A stretch of DNA of 64,000 nt from positions 67,093,591 through 67,157,590 of the forward strand of contig OZ038380.1 in the NCBI GenBank assembly GCA_964036045.1, read 5' to 3'. The position numbers and the translations under genes were made by a program. Numbering within the stretch: the first letter of the stretch is position 1; the number at the start of each line of letters is the position of its first letter. The notes under the pieces are model-generated. The model was not told where the DNA came from. It searched no databases and saw only the letters and a program-made list of their open reading frames with translations. Positions 10,056-19,449 of this stretch are shown piece after piece. Origin of the DNA: Eutreptiella sp. 'Long Island Sound 2002'. Its lineage: Eukaryota > Euglenozoa > Euglenophyceae > Eutreptiales > Eutreptiaceae.

Positions 10056-11024
10056 TCAGCTGTCCCGCATCGGCATTGCTGCTGGGTCCGCTGGGGCAAC
10101 CAGGTCTCCCGGGTGCGCCGGGGCCATGGGGTGCGGGGAGCCCGTTCCCAGCGGGGCCCACAGGGGGGCCAGGGGGGCGAGTTCCGTGGGGATGGATCCT
10201 TGTTGGGCCGCACCGCCAACTCCCGGGCCCGCTCCGGGTGCATCTTCCTCGCCTTCTGTGTGGCCAGCCGCCTGCGGCGGGGGGCTCCTGGCGTACGGGG
10301 CATGCCACGGGGACCTCCGTGCCCTCCCTCGGAGGATGTGGGAGGCCGCCTCCTTGTCGTCCACCGGGGCTGCAGCGTGCAACGCTTGCCACGTCAGGTG
10401 TTCCAGCATCGCCCCACTTGTGTAGTACTTGTCCGCACACAGGGGGCATTTCGTTGGTTCGGTGGCCCCTCGCGCCGGGGGGAGTGGCATCGACTTTCGG
10501 TCGGCGCCCTCCGGCGCTGGTTCGAAGGGCAGGATGGCCAGTGGAACGGTGTGTGGCGCTAATGCGCGGCCCGGGGCCGCCGCATTGAGGGCTCGTGTTG
10601 CGGGCGCGTGTCCGAGACTCCGGACGGCGTCGCGCTCCGCGTCTGCCTGCAGCAACGCTTGCCAGTGCGTGGCGCCGATTTGGCGGTCGGGCCTGCCCCT
10701 CCATCGCAGGTCGTGGGAGGCTTGTAGCCAGTGGTACACTGTGGTCGGAACTGCCAGCTGGAACTCTAGGTCGGCGGGGTGCGCCGCTGCCGGCCACTCT
10801 CCTGGCCTCGCTGCCTTGGCGTTGTCCTTCAGCCGGACCTGGAGCAGGAGGGCGTGGTGTTCCCCCTCCTGCAGCGCCTTGACGATCATGCGAGTACAGT
10901 CTTCCACGCGGACTACAGCTTCGGGCCCCGGCAGGCGCTCGGGCTCGCAGACGACGATGTGCGCATCCGCCGGGCTGAACATGCAGACCACCAACTGCGG
11001 GTTCTGCTGTCGCCGTTGAGCCAC
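10056..11024 (-). pseudogene. LINE ORF2 N-terminal region with C2H2-like motif
   Basis: A 322-residue open segment, in the same frame as the APE N-terminus and separated from it by one TGA and four codons. One metal-binding-like motif is visible: CPLCADKYYTSG followed by HLTWQALH, spacing C-x2-C-x12-H-x6-H. The rest is Ala/Pro-rich. In several LINE clades zinc fingers sit N-terminal to APE, where they may bind nucleic acid; the role here is inferred. It could instead be the end of a separate ORF1, but the shared frame argues for ORF2. Confidence 0.6.
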
Positions 11025-12386
11025 CGCTAGGGTAGCCGCCGGGCGGGCGTGCGTGATTGGCCCCGTGTGGAGGTCCGGGACGTCCGTGGCCCTGATGGCG
11101 TCTCCCTGCCATGCGGCCCGTAGATGCTCACTCCTGGTCGGGGCTCAAGACCAGTGCGGGGGGGTTGACCCATCCCGGTTCCTGCCTCTTGTTGAGGGCG
11201 CTGACGGTGTGTAGCAGGACTGCTAGCGGCCAGGGGTCCGCCGTCATATAGTAGGCCTGGGTGGGCCCCTGCTGCCAGACGACATGGGGCTGGGGCGGAA
11301 ATGCCCCTTGCCTGGCGGTGCCGTGCCAGACGGTCCAGCGGCCCCCGACCAGGATGTGCGACCGGTACCCCCCGGCGTGGCCGTGCAGGATGGCCTGGTA
11401 GCCTGCCGTCTGCAGCACCACTGCCTCCCCCTGCTGAGGCCCGAGAGGGGGTGCGCCGCCGCCTGCGTCCCTGACGCGGGTGCGCCCGCGGAATGTGGCG
11501 TGCCACAGGGGTGCGCGTCGCGCTCTGGCCCTTGTATGCTTCCCGCGATCTTCGCCGGGCCGTGGTGGTGGACAAAACTCTCCCCGCCGTCTGCCAGCAG
11601 TGCCGCCGCGACGACGTATAGCTGCTCCGCCGTGAGGGGTGCCGTCGGCGTGTGCGTTGCGGCTGGCTGGCGGGGTTGCGTGTCTTGGCAGGGGACGTTG
11701 GGCAGCAGTTGCGCTGGCCAGGCCGCCACGGGTCCCATGGTGACGGCCGCAGCCATGGACGCCAGCGCCGTGCAGTCCCTTGGCCTGTACTGCCTGAGCC
11801 CCCTGGTATCTCGGGCGAGGTGCCTGCAGGCCGCCGTCCAGTCCACTTCTCCGCAGTTCGTGCAGTCCGGTTCGGCCCCGTCCGCGCCGTTGCTTCCCCT
11901 TTGCTGTACTGTGGGGGTCCTGTCGAGCGGGAGGGCGGGCGGGGCCGGCTGCGGGAAGTTCTGCACGCCCAGCTGCTCCGGGTGCGTGTGGTACGGGTTC
12001 TGTTGGCGGTGCTCCGAGGCCGCCCGGGGTAGGAAGAGAAGCTGGTGCAGGTACAAGTGGCCACTGCTCGACCACGACTCCTGGGTGCGCAGCCTCGAAA
12101 CGGCGCTGCAAACCCAGGCGGCCCAGGTGGTTGGACGTGCCCGCAGGCGGGATGTGGGTCTGCGGGTAGACCACCCGCAGCGGCTCCGGCGCCAGGTCCA
12201 GCACCCCGTCGTTGAGCTGTTCCGTAAGGGCCGACGCCCTGTGCAGGGCGTGGCGGACCCCGGGTGTGGGGGCCGTGAGCTGTTCGAGCACCGGCCCCGG
12301 CGGGCACCGTGCACCCGGGTTTGTCATCCACTCCCTGGGGTGGCTCAGCATGGCTCTCCATACCTCTCTCATGAAGGCGTGGTAGG

Positions 12387-12611
12387 GGGCCGAGGAGGGG
12401 ACCGCCCGTAGGAGGCGGTGGCACGCCGGCAGCGATCGCATGGGTTGCGGGGCGGCTGCAGTGATCCACCTGCACGCCGTGGAGGGCACAATCGCCCTCG
12501 ATTCCACGGTCCCGATGCCCTCGGCGTGAAGTACCGCCTGGCCCTGGACCAGGGGGAAAAACGGGCTCGGGCGCCCGCCCTCCTCCCTCCACCATACCCA
12601 GGCCGCTCCCG
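12387..12611 (-). repeat. ORF1 internal duplication, copy 1
   Basis: About 225 bp nearly identical to 13090-13315, in the same orientation, 703 bp apart. Both encode the block EEGGRPSP-FPLVQGQA and CRWITAAAPQPMRS, with scattered differences. The two copies are read in different frames at present. Confidence 0.85.
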
Positions 12612-13089
12612 CCTGCAGGCTGCGGAGCAGGGCTACGCCGGGGAGGAGCGGCTGCGGGAAGGCCCCCTTGACGGCTTGGGCGGCATCGGCCAGGGTGCCC
12701 ATGGGCACATACCACAGTGGGAGGACCCAGGGGTCCGGTAGCGGTTGCGCCCCCCCTGCGTCCCATCGCCACCCGGAGTCTGGCGGGGCGGCCGGGACCG
12801 TGCCCGTCTGCAGGAAGTGGCGTGCCCTTTTGTCGGGGTGCCGCTGGAGGGTTGCCGCGAGGCTGAACCCCTCTACCGCGCGCGCCAATGGGGGGCCGCC
12901 CGAGGGCCTGCGCCACGGGAAATCCTGGTCGGTCGGCCAGGCGTGGAGGTCCGGGGCGATTTCCTCCGCGGTGTCCGTGGGGGCGTCCTCCGGTGCGAGA
13001 TGCCACATGACAGGGAGCACCGCCGATGTAAGGAAGGGCCACGCCCGTGGGGGGGTGTACACCTGGATGGTCCACTGTGGGCGCGGTGG

Positions 13090-13315
13090 GGGGCCAAGGA
13101 GGGGATCGCCCGTAGGAGGCGGTGGCACGCCGGCGGCGATCGCATGGGTTGCGGGGCGGCCGCAGTGATCCACCTGCACGCCGTGGAGGGCACAATCGCC
13201 CTCGATTCCAAGGTCCCCATGCCCTCGGCGTGAAGTAGCGCCTGGCCCTGGACCAGGGGGAAATACGGGCTCGGGCGCCCACCCTCCTCCCTCCACCGTA
13301 CCCAGGCCGTGGAGC
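13090..13315 (-). repeat. ORF1 internal duplication, copy 2
   Basis: Direct-repeat partner of 12387-12611. The frame that is long and open across the region is out of register inside this copy, which shows that the duplication or a nearby indel disrupted ORF1. Confidence 0.85.
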
Positions 13316-16300
13316 ACCCCTCGGACCATGTCCGCACGCCAGGACCAGCACCATTCCCGAGGGCTCCACGACGATCCCCTCTGCCAGCCCGGCGTGGCGG
13401 CCCCGGGTGTGCAGGGCCACTTCCGCTCTGTTCGTGTGGGCGACTCGGTGGACGGCCTCCTGGATGTTCACGCTGCCGCGCGCGGTCTCATATAGAATCC
13501 TGCCCTGCGCCACCCCGTAGCGCAGGGCGGCGCGTGCGGCCGCGTGTCCCACCGCGGGCAGCGCTCCGTCATCGGGGCCGGGTTGGGGGTGTTGCTTGGG
13601 GTACCAGCCTTCTCCGGTGCAGTGGCCCCGTTTCCACGCGGGGCAGAGGGTGGGCACGCTGCCCGCCGGCGGCGCTGGTTCTGCGGGCGTGCTGCCCGCG
13701 GAGGGCTCCGCGACTATCTCCAGGTCGGAGTCCGCGCCAGCATCCTCCTGTGAGGGGTCTCCTTCGCCGCCTCTGAGTCCCAGCGCCCTGATGACCTCGT
13801 GTGCTGCGTCCAGCGTCGAAGATCGGGGGCGTGTTTTGCGTGGGGCCGCGGGTTCCGCCATTGTTGTGTCGCTGTGTCTAAGAGCAGGGGGTGGGGCGCG
13901 GATTTCCCGTGGCTGGTGTACGTGCTGTGGGCGCGGCGGGGCGTGGGTTGGGGAGCTCGTACGCTGGCTCCGCGGGCCAGCGTTTGTGTGTGTGTGTGGG
14001 CATTAGGTGCTCCCCCCGCCGTCCGTGTAGCATGGGTGACCCCGTTGCGAGGGGCGTCCGAGGCCGGGCGCTCTCCCTCCTCCGGCTGCCCTCCTCCTGG
14101 GGGCTGCCGGCGCCCGCTGTCCACGTGCTGTGGGCGCGGGTGTGAATTTGTGGGGGCCCAGCACTGTCCCTTTGGCTTGCTTGCCCTGTGGGGGCTGCGT
14201 GCCGCAGGGCTTTCCGGGGGCCGTCTCCGGGGGGAATGGCCTGCCACCGTTGTGAGGGGCGTCTGGTGTCAGGCGCTGTCCCTCCCCTGGCCGCTCATCC
14301 TCTGGGGCGGGCAGCCGGGGTTCCGCGACCCAGGTCTCCCGTGTGCGGTTGGCGCGGGTGTGGGGACCGAGCGCCAGCCCCACAGCGTGCGCCCTTGTGG
14401 GCCGACGTTGCGCGCTGTGGGATGGCGGAAGGGCGTCTCCGGGGGGGGTGCCTTCCTCCTGTGTGAGGGGCGTCTGGGGTCGGGCGCTCCCCCTCCCCCG
14501 ACTGCTCGCCCTCCTGGCAGGCTGTCGGGGTCCACGATCCACGTGCTGTGGGCGCGGGTGTGGGAATGTGGGTGCCCAGCACTGCCCCCTTGGCTTGCAT
14601 GTCTTTTGCAGGCTGCGTGCCCCAGGGGTGGTGGGGGGCCGTCCGCGGGGGGGCGGCCCGCTATCGTTGTGAGGGGCGTCTGGTGTCAGGCGCTGTCCCT
14701 CTCCCGGCCGCCCGTCCCCTAGGGCGGGCGGCCGGGGTTCCGCGACCCCTGTGTCCCGGGTGCGGTTGGTGTGGGCGTGGGGACCCTACCCCTGCCTCAC
14801 GGCGTGCGCCCCTGCGGGCACTTGCGGAAGGGCGCCCCCGTGGGGGGCGCCTTTGGCCGTTGCGAGGGGCGTCTGGGGTCAGGCGCCCCCCCTCTGCCAC
14901 CCACGTGCTGTGGGCGCGGGTGTGCGGGCGTGGGAGCCCAGCATTGTCCCCTTGGTTCGCATGCCCTGTGGGGGCTGCGTGCCGCAGGGGTAATGGCGGC
15001 TGTCCCCGGGGGGGCTAGCCTGCCACCGTTGTGAGGGGTGTCTGGTGTCAGGTGCTGTCCCTCCCCCGGCCGCCCATCCTCTGGGGCGGGCAGCCGGGGT
15101 TCCGCGACCCGTGTGTCCCGGGTGCGGTTGGCGCGGGCGTGGGGGCCCAGCACCGGCCCCACAGCGTGTGCCCTTGCGGGCCGCCGTTGTGCGCTGCGGG
15201 GGTGTCGGAAGGGCGTCCCCGGGGGGGGTGCCTTTCGCCGTTGTGAGGGGCGTCTGGGGTCAGGCGCTCCCCCTCCCCTGACTGCCCGCCCTCCGGGCGG
15301 GCTGTCGGGGTCCGCTCGCCACGTGCTATGGGCGCGGGTGTGCGAGTGTCGGGGCCCAGGACTGTCCCCTTGGCTTGCATGCCCTGTGGGGGCTGCGTGC
15401 TGCGGAGGTGGTGGGGGGCCGTCCTTGGGGGGGGTGGCGTGCCACCGTTCTGAGGGGCGTCTGGTGTCAGGCGCTCCCCCTCCCCCCGCCGCCCGTCCTC
15501 TGGGGCGGGCATCCGGGATTCCGCGACCCGTGTGTCCCGGGTGCGGTTTGTGCGGGTGTGGGGACCGAGCACCGGCCCCGCAGCGTGTCCCCTTGCGGCC
15601 CGGCGTTGCGCGCTGTGGGGGCGTCCCCGGGGGGGGGGGTGCCTTTTGCCATTGTGAGGGGCGTCTGAGGTCAGCCGCTCCCCTTCCCCAGGCTGCCCGC
15701 CCTCCAGGCGTGCTGTCGGGGTCCACTACCCACGTGCTGTGGGCCTGGGTGTGCGGGTGTGGGGGCCCAGCACTGTCTCCTTGGCTTGCACGCCCTGCTG
15801 GGGCTGCGTGCCGCGGGGCTGGTGGGGGGCCGTCCCCAGGGGGGGGGGGGGGGCCACCGTTGTGAGGGGCGTCTGTTATCAGGCGCTGTCCCTCCCCCGG
15901 CCGCTTGTCCTCTGGGGCGGGCAGCCGAGGTCCCGCGACCCGTGTGTCCCGGGGTGCGATTGGTGCAGGCGTGGGGACCCAGCACCGGCCCCGGACGGTG
16001 CGCCCTTGCGGGCCGGCGTGGCGCGCTGTGGGGGTGGCGGAAGAGCGTCCCAGGGGGGCGTGCCTTTCGCCGTTGTGAGGGGCGTCTGAGGTCAGGCGCT
16101 CCCCCTCCCCCGACTGCCCGCCCTCCGGGCGGGCAATCGGGGTCCGCTCGCCACGTGCTGTGGGCGCGGGTTTGCGGCTGTGGGGGCCCAGCACTGTCCC
16201 CTTGTCTTGCATGCCCTGTGCGGGCTGCGTGCCGCGGGGATGGTGGGCGGCCGTTCCCGGGGGGGTGGCCCGCCACTGCTGTGAGGGGCGTCTGGTGTCA

Positions 16301-16620
16301 GGTGCTGTCCCTCCCCCGGCCGCCCGTCCTCTGGGGCGGGCAGCCGGGGTTCCGCGACCTGTTTGTTCCGGGGTGCGGTTGGTGCGTGCGTGGGGACCCA
16401 GCACCAGCCCCACAGCGTGCGCCCTTGCGGGCCGGCGTTGCGCGCTGTGGGGATGGCGGAAGGGCGTCCCCGGGGGGGGTGCCTTTCGCCGTTTTCAGGG
16501 GCGTCTGAGGTCAGGCGCTCCCCCTCCCCCGACTGCCTGCCCTGCAGGCGGGCTGTCGGGGTCCACCACCGACATGCTGTGGGCGCGGGTGTGCGGCTGT
16601 GGGGGCCCAGCACTGCTCCC

Positions 16621-16657
16621 TTGGCTTGCATGCTCTGTGGGGGCTGCGTGCCGCGGG
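16621..16657 (+). repeat. Left target-site duplication of the 1.04-kb insertion
   Basis: Thirty-seven bases, TTGGCTTGCATG to CCGCGGG, matching 17694-17730 with two mismatches. Because the target is itself tandem, the duplication could be 37 bp plus one or more 418-bp units. Confidence 0.65.
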
Positions 16658-16893
16658 ATCCAGTGGGCCCGCACCACAGGGTTGCTGGCGGCCCGGTGGG
16701 GTATAAACATGGGATGAGGGATGGGATTTGGCCGCACAACAGCCCAAGGGATTAGGCCGGGGCCGCGGCACAGGGGAAAGGGACGGGGGCGGGAAGGGAG
16801 CGACCCGTGCTAGGCGCACGAAGCGGTCCCCGGATGGAAGAGGATCCAGTCGGCCCGCGACACAGGGTTGCTGGCGACCCGGTGGGGTATAAA
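16657..16893 (+). promoter_or_regulatory. Tandem 186-bp leader units with TATAAA boxes
   Basis: TATAAA at 16702-16707 and 16888-16893, each in the same context GGTGGGGTATAAACA-GGGATGA, exactly 186 bp apart. Their place at the 5' end of the inserted element suggests a repeated promoter. Function is inferred from position and motif only. Confidence 0.4.
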
Positions 16894-17693
16894 CACGGGA
16901 TGATGGGACAAGGGGACGGGGCCGCACAACGGCTCGACGGGGTAGGGAGTCCATGGGACGCTGGGAACGGGCCGGTGCCAGGATGAGGCAAAGGAAATGG
17001 GACATGGGATGGGCAGGGAGACCGAAAGCGCCAAGCAACAGCCCCTTGGGATTGGGAAAAACACGCCATGGAGTGGTGAACCATGGGCCAACCATGAGGA
17101 ACCTGACCACGGGAACTCGGGAAAATGCCCTGAACTCCGGGACGGCCGTGAGGTGTCCGCAGGGGTGAGGGTTGACCTTGAGATCCCCGGGTCAATGGCC
17201 TGAGTACACGTAGGTTCACGCGTGAGCGGGACCAGGGGGGACGTGGAAAGGGTCGCCCCCTGGCCTCCAGCCGTGGATGGACGACACCCAAGTGCATCCG
17301 GGAGCCGAGTGGGTACTCCAACCCGTGAGAGATGGGGAGTGGTGGAATGTGGTTGACAGAGAGAAATGCTCCGCTGTTGGGGAGGGCTATCCACAGGAAA
17401 CCCGCCTGCAGGCGCCCAATAGGCTGTGCTAGGGGGGGGAGGCCGGGGGATCCTTCAAAGGGTGACCGGAAGGAGCTGAAACCGTGAGGGCAGCGACTGA
17501 AGGGAGCCTGTCGCCGGTCATGCCCCAAGGGAACCTGGTTGAAGTTCTCGACCGTGAGGTGAGACAGGGGTCGCCAGGGGAGCTGATGGTGGAGAACTCT
17601 CCTTCCCGCCAGAGGCGGCCACCATGTAAAACAAACAAGGAGATGTCAGATGAGGCTGCGGACGCGGCCGCCCTTACTTACTTACTTACTTAC
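16658..17693 (+). mobile_element. 1.04-kb non-autonomous retroelement inserted in the monomer array
   Basis: It interrupts one array unit; array sequence resumes in phase at 17694. A 37-bp stretch of the unit is present on both sides (16621-16657 and 17694-17730, two mismatches), as expected of a target-site duplication. The left end has two tandem copies of a 186-bp unit (starting at 16657 and 16843), each with GGTGGGGTATAAACA. The right end is (TTAC)n, a simple-repeat tail typical of LINE/SINE 3' ends. No long protein-like frame is seen. Confidence 0.75.
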
Positions 17694-17730
17694 TTGGCTT
17701 GCATGCCCTGTGGGGGCTGTGTGCCGCGGG
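17694..17730 (+). repeat. Right target-site duplication of the 1.04-kb insertion
   Basis: Partner of 16621-16657, directly after the (TTAC)n tail. Confidence 0.65.
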
Positions 17731-19449
17731 GGTGATTGGGGGCCGTCCCCGGGGGGAATGGCCTGCCACCGTTGTGAGGGGTGTCTGGTGTCAGGCGCTG
17801 TCCCTCCCCCGGCCGCCCGTCCTCTGGGGCGGGCGGCCGGGGTTCCGCAACCCTTATGTCCCGGGTGCGGTCGTTGCGGGCGTGGGGACCCAGCGCCGGC
17901 TCCAAAGCGTGCGCCCTTGCGGACCGGCGTTGCGCGCTGTGGGGTTGGCGGAAATGCGTCCCCTGAAGGGGTGCCTTTCGCCGTTGCGAGGGGCGTCTGA
18001 GGTCAGGCGCTCCCCCTCCCCCGACTGCCCGCCCTCCGGGCGGGCTGTCGGGGTCCGCCACCGACGTACTGTGGGCGCGGGTGTGCAGCTGTGGGGGCCC
18101 AGCACTGTCTCCTCCCCTTGCTTGCCCTGTGGGCGCTGCGTGCAGCGGGAATGGGGGGGGGCCGTCCCCGGGGGGGGTGGCCTGCCATAGTTGTGAGGCG
18201 CGTCTGGTGTCGGGCGCTCTCCCTCCCCCGGCCGCCTGTCCTCCGGGGCGGGAAGCCGAGGTTCCGCGACCCGTATGTCCCGGGTGCAGTCGGTGCGGGC
18301 GTGGGGACCCAGCACCGGCCCCACAGCGTGCGCCCTTGCGGGCCGGCGTTGCGCGCTGTGGGAGTGGCGGAAGGGCTCCCCAGGGGGGGTGCCTTTTGCC
18401 GTCATGAGGGGCGTCTGAGGTCAGGCGCTCCCCTTCTCCCGGCTGCCCTCCCTCCGGGCGGGCTGTCGGGGTCCACTACCCACGTGTTCTGGGCGCGGGT
18501 TTGCGGGTGTGGGGGAGCAGCACTGTCCCCTTGGTGTGCATGCCCCATGGGGGCTGCGTGCAGCGGCGGTGGTGGGGGCCTGTCCCCGGGGGGGGCGGCC
18601 TGCCATAGTTGTGAGGGGCGTCTGGTGTCAGGTGCTGTCCCTCCCCCGGCCGCCCGTCCTCTGGGGCGGGCAGCCGAGTTTCCGCGACCCGTATGTCCCC
18701 GGTGCGGTCGGTGCGGGCGTAGGGACACAGCACTGGCCCCAAAGTGTGCGCCCTTGCGGGCCGGCGTTGCTCGCTGTGGGGGGGGCGGAAGGGCGTCCCC
18801 GGGGGGGGTGCCTTTCACCGTTGTGAGGGGCGTCTCAGGTCAGGCGCTCCCCCTCCCCCGACTGCCCGCCCTCCGGGCGGGCTGTCGGGGTCCACCCACG
18901 TGCTGTGGGCGCGGGTGTGCGGGTGTCGGGGCCCAGCACTGTCCCCTCGGCTTGCATGCCCTGTGGGGACTGCGTGCCGCGGGGCTGGTGGGGGGCCGTT
19001 CCCGGGGGGGGTGGCCCGCCACCGTTGTGAGGGGCGTCTGGTGTCAGGCGCTGTCCCTCCCGCGGCCGCCCGTCCTCTGGGGCGGGGAGCCAGGGTTCCG
19101 CGACCCATGTGTCCCGGGTGCGGTCGGTGCAGGCGTGGGGACCCAGCACGGGCCCCAGAGCGTGCGCCCTTGCGGGCCGGCGTTGCGCGCTGTTGGGGTG
19201 GCGGAAGGGCGTCCCCGGGGGGGGTGCCTTTCGCCGTTGTGAGGGGCGTCTGGGGTCAGGCGCTCCCCCTCCCCTGACTGCCCGCCCTCCGGGCGGGTTG
19301 TCGGGGTCCGCTACCCACGTGCTGTGGGCGCAGCTGTGCGGATGCGGGGGCCCTGCACTGGCCCCGTGGCTCACGTGCCCTGTGGGGGGCTGCGCACCAC
19401 GGGGGTGGCGGGGGGCATCTTCGTTCAGGCGCCCCCCCTTCCCTGCTGC

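Larger units (their letters stand above)
11128..13861 (-). pseudogene. LINE ORF1-like protein, frame-shifted, Cys/His motifs
   Basis: Starts at an ATG (13859-13861), the first AUG after the monomer array, and reads MAEPAAPRKTRPRSS. Near residue 73 a degenerate CCCH-like motif appears (CPAWKRGHCTGEGWYPKQH). Protein-like sequence then moves between frames: it shifts near 13330, runs in the 13329 frame (for example VMWHLAPEDAPTDTAEEIAP), passes to a third frame at about 12040-11480 (CTNCGEVDWTAACRHLARD), then returns and ends VLSPDQE with the stop at 11128. No domain with known function is recognised. Position between promoter-like array and ORF2 makes it the ORF1 of this LINE. A 225-bp internal duplication accounts for one of the frame problems. 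Confidence 0.6.
13990..19440 (-). repeat. Tandem array of 418-bp units (dimers of about 209 bp)
   Basis: The marker CACGTGCTGTGGGCGCGGG recurs at about 14121, 14538, 14901, 15320, 15730, 16151, 16571, 18063, 18479, 18895 and 19313. Spacing is 410-421 bp, apart from one short unit of 363 and the gap caused by the 16658-17693 insertion. Inside each unit GGGGCGTCTGG occurs twice, and the two halves of about 209 bp are related but distinct, so this is a higher-order dimeric repeat. The array lies directly upstream of the LINE ORF1 start in the element's orientation, like the promoter monomers of mouse L1 elements. Long open frames on both strands here are artefacts of GC-rich tandem repeats. Confidence 0.92.

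Noticed and set aside
8254-10058. Reassigned stop codons (alternative genetic code)
   Set aside because: TGA, TAG and TAA all interrupt coding frames across the window, together with frameshifts, which fits decay rather than a recoded stop.
9500-11112. N-terminal half of an 838-codon minus frame as protein
   Set aside because: It overlaps the zinc-finger-like region and APE N-terminus in another frame and is compositionally biased; only its part below about 9480 is genuine.
13799-19242. Many open frames of 100-540 codons on both strands
   Set aside because: They come from GC-rich tandem repeats with few stops, repeat with the 418-bp period, and are Pro/Gly/Arg-rich without motifs.
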